Source: Euborellia annulipes (lineage: Eukaryota > Arthropoda > Insecta > Dermaptera > Anisolabididae). Taken from it: a stretch of DNA of 64,000 bases. This document shows, one piece after another, positions 55,180 through 64,000 of this stretch. Below the pieces are notes generated by a model. The model was not told where the DNA came from. It ran no database searches and was given only the letters and a program-made list of their open reading frames with translations. The stretch spans positions 1-64,000 of the forward strand of contig JAKCPI010012705.1 of the NCBI GenBank assembly GCA_023213315.1, written 5' to 3'. Within the stretch, counting starts at the first letter, position 1. The number at the start of each line of letters is the position of its first letter. Position numbers and translations under genes: made by a program.

Positions 55180-55352
55180 AAGGGCCGGATCTAGGGGGGG
55201 GGGGGGGCAGTGGGTGCATTTGCCCCAGGCGTCAATTAAAGAAAGATTTAGTAAAAAAAAAGGTAAAATGATATGAATTTTGTATAGAAAATTTTAAGGA
55301 GGGGGCGGCAAATTAAATTTTGCCCCCCATAAAAAATCTCGGTCCGGCCCTG
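55180..55352. mobile_element. hAT-type miniature element, exact TSD
   Basis: AAGGGCCGGATCTAGG and CGGTCCGGCCCTG ends, flanked by identical GGGAGCTC (55172-55179 and 55353-55360). It has the same interior (GGTAAAATGATATGAATTTT, GGGGGCGGCAAATTAA) as insertion B at 40252-40414. Confidence 0.88.
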
Positions 55353-55439
55353 GGGAGCTCTAATCATTAAGTTAGATTTAATTAGAAAAATTACATATCA
55401 ATCCATGGGTGGCGATATAATTTAATGAATTTCATAGGA

Positions 55440-56170
55440 TTAAGCTTAACACAAATTCCAGGTTTAGGTAGATGGATTTTGTAGTTTTTAATAAGGAAAA
55501 ACAAATTTTCTCTTATTCTTTATTAAAATTTATCGGCCATCTCGATGCGCAATCTAAGTTTCGTCCTATCAGACATCATCAGGGCCTGCAATAAATATAA
55601 ATTCTCTTTACCATGTCATACACAAAACATATTACATTACTTGTTTTTTTTTTTTAATTACAAAAAAACTTGTCTTAAAAATTAAAATACATACAAAAAT
55701 TCTTTTTTGTTATTTTTTTACCTCAATTTTAGAAGATCCATTCAAATATATTTTCAATCACATATATAATATTATTTGATCTTCAGATTTTAAACTATTT
55801 TCAAATAATATTATATATACATGAAACAATTTTTACCATCTGTTGGCTAATTAAGGTGATTGAATGGGTCTTCTAAAATTGAGGTAAAAAAATAACAAAA
55901 AAGAATTTTTGTATGTATTTTAATTTTTAAGACAAGTTTTTTCTGTAATTAAAAAAAAAACAGGTAATATTGTAATATGTTTTGTGTATGACATGGTAAA
56001 GAGAATTTATATTTATTACAGGCCCTGATGATGTCTGATAGGACGAAACTTAGATGGCGCATCGAGTTGGCCGATAAATTTTAATAAAGAATAAGAGAAA
56101 TTTTGTTTTTCCTTATTAAAAACTACAAAATCCATCTACCTAAACCTGGAATCTGTGTTAAGCTTAGATT
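55440..56170. repeat. ~290-bp-arm palindrome with full hammerhead cores
   Basis: Arms start TTAAGCTTAACACAAATTCC and end with the complement, and include ATCCATCTACCTAAACCTGG. An inner AT-rich segment separates them at about 55740-55860. The + arm contains a complete hammerhead with a normal hairpin stem III; the minus arm has the same core, but its cleavage triplet GUU has become GAU. Confidence 0.88.
56021..56072 (+). ncRNA. complete hammerhead ribozyme with hairpin stem III
   Basis: Stem I GGCC (56021-56024) with GGCC (56069-56072); CUGAUGA 56025-56031; U; stem II GUC/GAC (56033-56035, 56042-56044; loop UGAUAG); GAAA 56045-56048; stem III from CUUAGAUG to CAUCGAG closed by a GCG loop with one bulge and one mismatch; cleavage triplet GUU 56066-56068. 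This is the only copy whose stem III closes within one molecule. Confidence 0.82.
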
Positions 56171-56299
56171 AAATTAATGAATTGGAAGAGGGTCACAATC
56201 AAAAAGAGAAGCTTTATTTAATTTCAGTAGAGATTCTCTTTACTATCATAAGCCTTCTCAGGGGTACAGAGATCTTAAAAGGAAAATAAAAGGCCGAGC

Positions 56300-56635
56300 A
56301 GCTAGGTTTATTTCTTTAATAGAGAACCCACAGCGACGTTTCGGTCGACTATGCGACCATCTTCATGGCTAGAGATCAGTCATTAGAAAAACCTCTTAAG
56401 TTCTTTGAATTCATTACGATCTATCAGAAATTTATATTGACTTCTGGCGCTGAATGCATTATATCTGATAGATCGTAATGAATTTTATGAAATGTCCGTC
56501 AAAGAACTTAAGAGGTTTTTCTAATGACTGAACTCTAGCCATGAAGATGGTCGCATAGTCGACCGAAACGTCGCTGTGGGTTCTCTATTAAATAAATAAA
56601 CCTAGCTGCTCGGCCTTTTATTTTTTTACTACGTA
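56300..56635. repeat. inverted repeat with hammerhead-like cores (GGUCG stem)
   Basis: Arms share GAGCAGCTAGGTTTATTTC / complement and AACCTCTTAAGTTCTTTGA. Each has UGAAGA, U, stem II GGUCG/CGACC (loop CAUAGU) and GAAACGUC, but the C of CUGAAGA is A in both arms, so both are expected to be inactive. The central part is TGATAGATCGTAATGAATT and its complement. Confidence 0.75.
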
Positions 56636-56744
56636 TTGATTCAGCTATTCACCTCGCTAACATCTTAAAAGGAGTTGCCTTGTGTGATTATACAATACAA
56701 GCGAACAATTTCAATGTAAGTATACTTAAAGTTTTATATCTATG

Positions 56745-56870
56745 GATATTTAATCAGGATCCGAAAGACTTTGTATTCAATTAGGAAACTAAATTAAAAA
56801 ATCTATTTGATTTTTTATTCGCTGACATTTCGGTTGCTAATCCCGACCTTCATCAGGGCAAAGGGGGGGG
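56745..56870 (-). repeat. single hammerhead-bearing arm
   Basis: On the minus strand: CUGAUGA, A, stem II GGUCG/CAACC (one mismatch), GAAAUGUC. It is related to the 28765-28990 family. It runs into a G/C homopolymer at 56869-56893. Confidence 0.6.
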
Positions 56871-56974
56871 GGTAAAAGGGTAATTACCCCCCCCCTATAT
56901 ATATTAACATATATATAGAGGTAAGAGGAAGTAAAAAGTACAGATGTGAATGTGTAGTTGCAGATTGCAGATAC

Positions 56975-57116
56975 CTATGGTTGTTTCGCAGAATTTTCCC
57001 TCAGCAACTTCATTAGCTAGATTGGCACCCATTAAGACGCAGACTTCAATTTTTAATAATTTCTTGATTACATTGGAAATTAAATCGATGCCTCCGCCTT
57101 CAGGACGATCAAATCC
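56975..57116 (-). CDS. Gpdh1: Gpdh exon ([16 protein letters not shown])
   Basis: Acceptor TTTTGTCTTCAG; reads [19 protein letters not shown], then [19 protein letters not shown] and [10 protein letters not shown], with the last Gly codon split before [16 protein letters not shown] is the Ala-rich loop that binds the coenzyme pyrophosphate/nicotinamide side in the family. 142 bp, in phase with 63730-63870 and 55005-55117. Confidence 0.98.
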
Positions 57117-57225
57117 CTGAAGACAAAATTTAAAGAAAAATATCAATTACAGGGTTATAAAAAGTATAAACTAATCTTTCTCTAATCCTCAACAATAAAA
57201 ATCTTAGAAATCTTAAACTGATAAG

Positions 57226-57631
57226 CAGGTCTATTCTTTAAAATTTAAAATAAACAAATGGGTTTTAAAAAGTAATGTAGAAACAATCAGCGTTAAAAAA
57301 AATGCTATTCTCTAAACAAAGTTTTAACAGCGACGTTAACATGTTGCTTTTATTTCAAAGCTATCAAAATCATAACCTTACTTTTTAGGTTAAGGTCCCC
57401 ATTTTTATTTTAAACACGACGTTAAAATATTAAAGCCACCCCCTAGACATGGCATTAATTTTTAACACTATTTACTAAATGTTAACGCTTTGGCTTTAAA
57501 GTTTTTGTTTACAGAATAGCTATTTGAGGCAAGGAAGTGATTTTGAATAGCATTTTTTTAACGCTTACATTACTTTTTAACACCTACTTATTTATTTTAA
57601 ATTTTAACATCTTTTTTAGAGAATAGACCTG
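57226..57631. mobile_element. TIR miniature element, CAGGTCTATTCT ends
   Basis: CAGGTCTATTCTTTAAAATTT and AGAGAATAGACCTG termini; subterminal TTTTAAAAAGTAATGTA and TACATTACTTTTTAA also pair. Repeated GTTAAAA / TTTTAAC motifs inside. No ORF. Confidence 0.75.
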
Positions 57632-57878
57632 AAGAGGTGTTTAGTTTAGGCCTATAGATTAAAACCCCCACGGGAGAACGTGAGTGGGACTTCCGTGAGT
57701 GGCTCATTTTTCGTTTTTAAGAGTTTAGGTCAAGAAAAAAAAAAGAAAAGAAAAAGAGAAATGAAAATTTTTGAAGATATTTAAATTTTTTTTAATTTAA
57801 TTCTTGTGCTAGAGGGGGAGGGGAGGGGGTTCAGTGGTTCACATCAAAAAATGTAATTCAACTTCCAAGTCTTAATTT

Positions 57879-58256
57879 TTTTTTTTTTTTTGGAATGGGT
57901 GCATAAGGTCCGAAGACCTATAATGACCAATAGTCACATGCAGCCAGGAAGAAAATAAAAACAAAAGGAGAAGCATAAAGGGGAAACTCAACTGCGGGAA
58001 CTGAGAAGATGCCTGTTGAGGTTAGACTTGAAAGTCTGAAGATTGTAGGTTTTGGGGAAGATAGACGCAGGGAGCTTGTTCCAATCACGGGAGGTCATGG
58101 GGACAAAGGAAGAATGAAATTGATTTGTTCTGTTAGTCGTGATCTGAACAGCATAGGGATGCTGGGAAGATGCCTCTCTTGTGTTCCGTGAATATGTTGC
58201 ATTGGGTGGGATAATTGATTTTAATTCGGCAGAGCATTGACCATAGTAATACTTGT
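57879..58256 (-). pseudogene. CR1/Jockey-like LINE 3' end, 5'-truncated copy
   Basis: Minus-strand frame: YYYGQCSAELKSIIPPNATY, then TTNRTNQFHSSFVPMTSRDW, NKLPASIFPKTYNLQTFKSN and LNRHLLSSRS, then stop. It is the same element as at 3.5-4.2 kb but keeps the C-terminal frame. The A-tail is the poly-T at 57876-57890. Confidence 0.88.
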
Positions 58257-59499
58257 ACTTGGTAATGTTTGCCGGAATATAAATATAAATCAAATTTTTA
58301 AGTGTTAATTTTTAAAATTTTACATTAAAAATACATTTTTTTTTTTTTTTTTTGAAAAAAAATATTTTTTTAATTACCTCCTTTACCCCCCCCCCTTGTA
58401 TCCGCCCTTGTTGTGTACGTGTGTATGTGACTGAACTCCTCCTAAACGACTGAATCGATTTTGATGAAATTTTTTGGGAGAGTCCCGGAAAGGTTATGAT
58501 TCACCAAAAATCTTAAGTTAATGAATAATAATAATTAAATGGTGAAGCTTTGAGAGAATTTTCTTTCTTGGCTGCCTCTGCTTCCATACTTCGTTTAATA
58601 AAGATACACAGCCACAAATTACAACTTCCAGTTCAGTTGAAATAAATTTTTGTCGTATGAGACAGGATGTGAACCCTTGACCTCAAGTTCACAAGAAACT
58701 AATTAAGGTCAAGGGCGCCAATTCAAAGAATCAAAACTAGAAATTGCCTCAATCACAAGGAAAGATTTTCAAAGTCTGCCTATTGAACTTCCTATGAGTA
58801 GAGGGAGGGGGAAGGCTTGAGTTAGGTAGTTAACCATCTATTAGAATACAAGCGCCTGGCTGGCCAGAAAAGCAACCAGCAACACTGGCAAGTCGTTGTG
58901 GCTGACTATAATGAAGCCAGTTAATTTCATTTTCTTTTAATTGTCTAATTGACTGCATCACATCAAACTCAATTCATTTTGCAATCTCTTTTAGAAGGCT
59001 GTGAGGAAGCCATTAATTATGTGCTGATTAAGCAAATTAACGACCAACACAAGCAACTAGAATTTTATTTTTACTGCAAAGGCGTTCAACAGTTAAATAT
59101 TTTATGTAATTTTTTTGTTTAAGGTCTTTTTCGGCATCTAAGGCCATTTAGACCTACACCAATGGTTCTTAACCGAAAGCTCCGTAAGCTTTTTGCAAGT
59201 TTCTCAAAATTATGAAAGATATTTAACTTCTGGGATTTCAATTACTCCAGAGTTAGATTGATTTTTATTCTCCTAATCTAAGAAGATTAAAAAAAAAAAA
59301 ACCAAATGAAAAATAAAATTAAGCCTTGGTTGTTTAAAAGAAAGGAATTTTTTTAATGAAATTTGAACTTTAATCAATAGGTTTTTTTTTTTTTTGTTCC
59401 AAGTTCAATTTTTGCAATGTTTATGAGTCATTAGAGATAATTATGAATAATAATAAATTAAAAAAAAATATTAGTACTCAGGATTTGAATACTCATCAA

Positions 59500-60070
59500 C
59501 ATCAAATCTAGTATTCGCTGCGAAATTCCTATAACTTTTTAGGTTATTAATTCTTAAAGTTGACGATTTCTCTCATAGGGAAATGTATAGAGAAACATTT
59601 ATGTATTCTTTACATTTGTGTATTCCATGAATGTAAACAAATCCTCAAGCAGGCACTGGTTTGGAACGGAATAATAATAATAATTTTCTTTTCTGCCCAC
59701 GGGGCTTGGTCTGAGTTGGTAGCGTGTCTACCTTCTATACCGAACGTCGCGGGTTCGGACCCCAGGCAGTCCGATGATTTTATTTAAGGCATTTGGATAC
59801 CAAATGACAAATAGAAATGCCTGGACTCCCAATAGATACTATCATATATAACGGTTATCGTCAAAGTCTTATATGGCCTAAGTTGCCGAAAAAGACTGTG
59901 TGAATATGTGTGTGAGTGTGAATGAGAAAAAAGAGTGTTAAAAAAAAAAAAATTATTTTCATAATTAAGAAGAAAAGCTGGAGGGGGGTCAGGGGGGCTA
60001 AGCCCCCTGTCTAGAAAGCTTCTAATAATTAAAAAACAGGCGGGCTCCCCTGTCTAGACGTGAAGCCCGC
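59500..60070 (+). repeat. three-part composite repeat containing tRNA-SINE copy 9
   Basis: Leader 59515-59690 (TATAACTTTTTAGGTTATTA, GGGAAATGTATAGAGAAACA, ATGTAAACAAATCCTCAAGC), SINE 59695-59955 (GTTGGTAGCGTGTCTACC, GGGTTCGGACCCC), and a GC-rich tail with GGGGGGCTAAGCCCCCTG. It has the same order as at 8150-8720 and 12620-13375. Confidence 0.78.
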
Positions 60071-61164
60071 CGAAGTCTGAAAAAGATGGGATGAGACTCG
60101 CATGCAAAAAAAAAAAGGTAAAATGATTTGCAAAAGCGGAAAAGGTGCGGAAAAAAAATTTAGTCTCGCTAAAAGAAAAGGGGGAAAACGAGGGGAAAAA
60201 AAAAAAAATTTCCGCAGGGCGGAAAAAAAAGGAAATTTCAAAAAAAAAAAAAAAAAAAAAATGATATGAATTTTTTATACGAAATACAAGTTCCGGTTTC
60301 GGTAACAGTTTCGGCTGAAAATCTTGTTTCGGTCGGACCCTACTAAATAGACAATATTTTTTCGATTTACCGAAGTTTAATCTGAAAAGTGCGGATTATC
60401 GCGGTTCGATTGTATTAAAGTCATTTTTCGCCTGCCGCAGTTTAAGATAAATATTAAACACACTCAATAATCAAATATTAGTTTAAGTTATTAAATAAAT
60501 TATTTATTATCTTAAATTGAATTATATAATAATAGAACTTTGAAAGCGGCTGAATGTTCAAGAGTGTTTAAAATAATGTCAACACAACATGATAAATAAA
60601 GGGGGCGGGGGGTATCTTTGGTGACAAATAACTTCTCTCTTTAAGGTCAAGTTCATATTATATAAAGCAGAGGGAGTTGAGGTCCGTGGCCTATTTATAT
60701 CAATCAAGGTGACAAAAACAAACAAGCACCTCCTGTATAATGTCAATCATTTTCTTGTTACGAAATTATAAAACGCAACAACGAAAAATGTTAAGACGAT
60801 TATTTAAACGCTTACAACGAGATAAGATTATATAATTATTTATAAATGAAGGTCTTATCGATTATTATTTCTGTAAACATCTTAAAAAATGTATTAGGAA
60901 GATGGATGTATGAATCGAGTTTTTTTTCGCTCTGAGGCACACGGCCTCCTGGGGACTAATTTTAATTTTAAAAAAAATTTTTTTAAACAATAAGAGCAAG
61001 CAGCCAGGTAGTTAGTCTCCACGAAATGAAACTCTCTATTGAGGAAACAGTATCGGTTTTAATGAAATATAACCATCATCAGTCCATTTATCGAGCTGAA
61101 AGCATTGTTGAGTTAGAAAAAATCAAAATAACAAAAAAACTATTTGAATATTTACAAACAATAT

Positions 61165-62403
61165 ACCGGGTGTCCCAGGTGTCACGCACCCCATTGTTGG
61201 GATCGAAAGAGAAAAATATTCTGAGCCCAAAAATCCATGTTTGGAATTTTTTGATTAAGTAGTTAATTAGTAATTAATTAATAAAAGTGACCAATCAGGA
61301 GCGCGCTACAGAAGAATAGAAAATAAGTGGGATAGTAGTAGATAAATGACAGAGAAGCTTCACGTAAATTGTTTTGGTTAATTAATAAAATAATAATTAT
61401 TATTATTGAAGTACAAAAGTAATAATCTCAAAATAAATGACAGAGAAACATTAGGTAAATTATTTTTGTTAATGAAAAAAATAATAATTTTTGAAAATTA
61501 TTATTATTATTTCATTCATTAACCAAAACAATTCAGCTGAAACTTCTCTGTCATTTATTTTGAGATTATTACTTTTGTACGTAGGTGAAGAATAAAACGG
61601 CAGATGTTGATATTATTTTTTATTAGTTAAATCTCTAGGCTATCGATTTCGTCCTTATTGACATCATCAGGCCAGCTGGAAACAAGATATTTAACATAAT
61701 TTGACAAGAGTAATATACTATAAAAATTGCACACAAAAATTCTTTGATTAAACATTTTACCACATTAGTAATAAACAAAGTACATATATTATGAACCATA
61801 TTCTTTTCTTAGAATTCATCTTCCTTCATCTTCCTCTCCAAATAATATTTTTCAAAATATAAAAAAATTAAAAAAGAATATGGTTCATAATATATGTACT
61901 TTGTTTATTACTAATGTGGTAAAATGTTTAATCAAAGAATTTTTGTGTGCAATTTTTATAGTATATTACTCTTGTCAAATTATGTTAAATATCTTGTTTC
62001 CAGCTGGCCTGATGATGTCAATAAGGACGAAATCGATAGCCTAGAGATTTAACTAATAAAAAATAATATCAACATCTGCCGTTTTATTCTTCACCTACGT
62101 AATCATATCAACTGCAGAAATGGAGCAATACATATATCATTACTTTTGTACTTCAATAATAATAATTATTATTTTATTAATTAACCAAAACAATTTACGT
62201 GAAGCTTCTCTGTCATTTATCTACTACTATCCCACTTATTTTCTATTCTTCTGTAGCGCGCTGCTGATTGGTCACTTTTATTAATTAATTACTAATTAAC
62301 TACTTAATCAAAAAATTCCAAACATGGATTTTTGGGCTCAGAATATTTTTCTCTTTCGATCCCAACAATGGGGTGGGTGTGCGACACCTGGGACACCCGG
62401 TAT
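61165..62403. repeat. 1.2-kb nested palindrome with TA-flanked ends and hammerhead cores
   Basis: Outer arms: ACCGGGTGTCCCAGGTGTC and GACACCTGGGACACCCGGT with TATA flanks, as in a TA-duplicating miniature element. Inside them is a second inverted repeat (about 61570-62100) whose arms start ACGTAGGTGAAGAATAAAAC. The + core at 62006-62041 is CUGAUGA, U, GUC/GAC (loop AAUAAG), GAAA, and self-complementary AUCGAU followed by A and GCC pairing with GGC. The minus arm mirrors it. The inner unit looks inserted into the loop of the outer one. Confidence 0.85.
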
Positions 62404-62535
62404 ATAACTGATACCTACAGTGTGAATTCAAATGACAAAGCATTGAGTTATATTACGGTGTTGTCGGTACCTGGCTGCTTGCTCCTTTACCCTCTTATTG
62501 TTTAATAATATAACAGCCACTTTATTTCTTCAAAA

Positions 62536-62750
62536 AAAAAATTATTTTTCTTTAAAAAACACTCACACTCACATACACACAGTCTTCTCGGCAACTCAGG
62601 CCATATAAGACTTTTTACGATAACCGTTAATTAGTAATCTATCTATTGGGGGGGGGGCGGGCCGCCCCTTTTTTTTTTTTTTTTTTTTTTTTTTCCGGCG
62701 GGTCCAGGCATATTTATTTAAGCCATTTGGTATCCACGGCCCGAGGGCAA
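62536..62750 (-). repeat. tRNA-derived SINE, copy 10, disrupted
   Basis: Tail, core (CGGCAACTCAGGCCATATAA on the + strand) and part of the body are present, but the middle is replaced by a G run and a 24-T run (62645-62695), and the tRNA-like boxes are deleted (TATCCACGGCCCGAGGGC joins body to head). Confidence 0.75.
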
Positions 62751-62789
62751 TTTAAAAAAATTCTTTTTTTTTTCTTCAATAAAACAAAC

Positions 62790-63200
62790 GTCGGGGGGCC
62801 TGTCAACGGAGAAGGCCAACAGTCACCACAATCGTTATAGTTAAGCGATGACAGCTCGGGATCGGTGACCACGAGCAATCAGCATGTGGAACGTCCCTCG
62901 GTAGCCATCGATACTATATATTTTAATTATATGAATCTTCTTCTTTCTTAGCTTTATTCCCGTAGTGCGAGGTTGGTTTTTTTTGGGACAGGAAGAAATA
63001 GAACAGGCCGGCCCGTCGTACGGTTGAAAATATAAAAGGAAGGGACAGACATGTAAAGAGCAGGACTGCCAGTCCCAGCTCGGGTAGCTCGTGTTCGCCA
63101 TCCACGTACCCACAAGATGAGCAAAAATTATATGAATAAATTAAATTAATCCCTAAATGGCCTCTTTAGTCGAAAAGGGTTAAAAAAAAAATAAAATAAA
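62790..63200 (+). repeat. 5S-rRNA-derived SINE, copy 3, with internal insertion
   Basis: GTCACCACAATCGTTATAG, GTTAAGCGATGACAGCTCGG and GATCGGTGACCACGAG are the clearest 5S-like promoter region in the window. The body GGTAGCCATCGATACTATA is followed by 62935-63120, which is the reverse of the repeat at 11764-12010, and then by the core AAATGGCCTCTTTAGTCG and a poly-A run. Confidence 0.75.
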
Positions 63201-63297
63201 ACAAACACCTATCGTCTATCCGATTAAATTTCTATCGAAGGGGGGGGGGGGGGGGAACAAAATGATCTGAGGAATTGAGTTTCCCAGCCTTGCCCCG

Positions 63298-63464
63298 TAC
63301 AGTCGGCGCCACAAGTGCCTGATGTGCTCGAGAGTGGATCTTTGAGCTTAGCCACCGGAAGTGTTATCTTCAAAGCTTTTTTTTCCCTTAAGTTGCATTA
63401 AAAAAAGATGATGTGACTAAACTCAAGGAAGCCTTGAGAGAGAAACACAGACACGCCGGCTGTA
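63298..63464. mobile_element. TIR miniature element, TACAGTCGGCGCC family, copy 2
   Basis: TACAGTCGGCGCCACAAGTG at the left and CACGCCGGCTGTA at the right; inner TTGAGCTTAGCC / GACTAAACTCAAG. It matches 45032-45241. Confidence 0.7.
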
Positions 63465-63729
63465 CCAAAGTCCCCAAAAAATTATAATATGTGTACTTGG
63501 GAAGGGACACAAATGTCCTCTCAAATCCCGGAGGATTCTGACTATATAATTAAAGAAATCTTTTAGAACACCCAGCAACTAACTGGGAATGGAAAATTCA
63601 AGGTCAAATAAATCCAAATCCCAAAGAGTAATTAAATATTCAAGATAAGGATTTTGTGTCTATGTTTGTTTGAAATTATCTCTTGGCTTAAAGATAAACC
63701 AGAAGAGCCAAGAAGAGAGAGAGACTCAC

Positions 63730-63870
63730 CTTGATAAGCGATAGAGCGACAGATGTGGGCCGCACTTTGCCCACTAGTGTTAAGCATATGGAACGAACAA
63801 ATTGATGGGGCACTACAAAAATAAGGACATCGGCCTCTTGAGCTGCTTCTGTTACATCTGGGATGGCAAC
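63730..63870 (-). CDS. Gpdh1: Gpdh exon (VPHQF, LIK)
   Basis: First Gpdh exon inside the window: acceptor CTGTTTTTAG, 47 codons in phase 0, VAIPDVTEAAQEADVLIFVV, then PHQFVRSICLTLVGK, VRPTSVALSLIK, donor GTGAGT. It is the end of the N-terminal Rossmann domain: VPHQF contacts NAD and the Lys of LIK contacts glycerol-3-phosphate. The enzyme interconverts dihydroxyacetone phosphate and glycerol-3-phosphate with NADH in the cytosol. About 75-85 N-terminal residues, including the GxGxxG motif, must be encoded beyond 64000. Confidence 0.98.
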
Positions 63871-64000
63871 CTAAAAACAGAAGAAGCAAAAAGGGGGATT
63901 AAAGCCACGACATACACACTTGAAACTTCACATTGAGAGCAAAAGGGAATCAAAGTTAAAGCCCTCTATTTGGACCCTGTTATGCATTAATGTGTCAAGC

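Larger units (their letters stand above)
55118..56974. other. Gpdh intron with hAT element and three hammerhead repeats
   Basis: The intron contains 55180-55352 (hAT), 55440-56170 and 56300-56635 (hammerhead inverted repeats), 56745-56870 (single arm) and, at 56890-56940, the terminal AT hairpin of an X repeat. Confidence 0.8.
57117..63729. other. Gpdh 6.6-kb intron, densely filled with insertions
   Basis: The intron is bounded by GTGAGT (63729, minus) and TTCAG (57117). Contents listed separately: TIR element 57226-57631, LINE 57879-58256, composite SINE unit 59500-60070, 1.2-kb palindrome 61165-62403, SINE 62536-62750, 5S-SINE 62790-63200 and TIR element 63298-63464. 58300-59500 has only a tRNA-like SINE remnant (58650-58720), a SINE core (59124-59156) and AT-rich DNA; 60100-60350 is G/A-rich repeat debris. 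Confidence 0.8.

Noticed and set aside
1..64000. CRISPR arrays, operons or prokaryotic genes
   Set aside because: No regular direct repeat/spacer arrays or Shine-Dalgarno-led gene clusters are seen; introns, SINEs and LINEs show the DNA is eukaryotic.

Overview
The window is eukaryotic nuclear DNA, very AT-rich (roughly 70% by eye), with introns, polypyrimidine tracts before AG acceptors, microsatellites, tRNA- and 5S-derived SINEs, LINE 3' ends, a Copia element, many hAT-type miniature elements and long inverted repeats. The NAD-dependent glycerol-3-phosphate dehydrogenase it carries has the insect/arthropod-type C-terminus (HPEHM), so an arthropod (insect or crustacean) is the best guess. 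The sequence alone does not fix the lineage.

Two host genes are supported and they converge. (1) On the + strand, two coding exons (30834-31052 and 34353-35939) encode about 600 residues of a secreted, Pro/Thr- and Gln-rich protein with a signal peptide and three SQRQ(E/T)xGTG repeats; it ends in TAA and is followed by AATAAA. Its first, initiator exon was not found. (2) On the - strand, six exons between 63870 and 46669 encode the last ~276 residues of glycerol-3-phosphate dehydrogenase (Gpdh); the N-terminal nucleotide-binding exons lie beyond 64000. Every exon junction is in phase. The final stop codon overlaps a perfect GTAAGT donor, which suggests alternative C-termini.

The rest is mobile and structured DNA. 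1-30 kb holds dispersed tRNA-SINEs, 5S-SINEs, a ~0.7 kb family that begins with an 85-nt perfect-type hairpin, a ~2 kb transposon with 684-bp terminal inverted repeats and a SWIM-type transposase remnant, a 1.05 kb TIR element, an 0.9 kb palindrome with tRNA-like arms, and a short tandem array of CRE palindromes. 36-46 kb is mostly bare AT-rich DNA with a four-deep nest of hAT elements at 39.7-40.7 kb. The Gpdh introns (46.8-63.7 kb) are full of insertions, including a Copia gag-pol fragment split by a SINE with an 11-bp target duplication.

The most notable system is a set of at least fifteen hammerhead-ribozyme-like cores (CUGANGA, hairpin stem II, GAAA, then a self-complementary tetramer to octamer such as ACGU, AUCGAU or AUACGUAU). 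Most sit in head-to-head inverted-repeat pairs. Stem II differs in sequence from family to family but always pairs, and in several copies stem I also pairs (5-6 bp), leaving a correctly placed NUH cleavage triplet. This is as expected for ribozymes carried by Penelope-like retroelements or retrozymes, but here they appear as a multi-family, mostly palindromic population concentrated around and inside the Gpdh gene.
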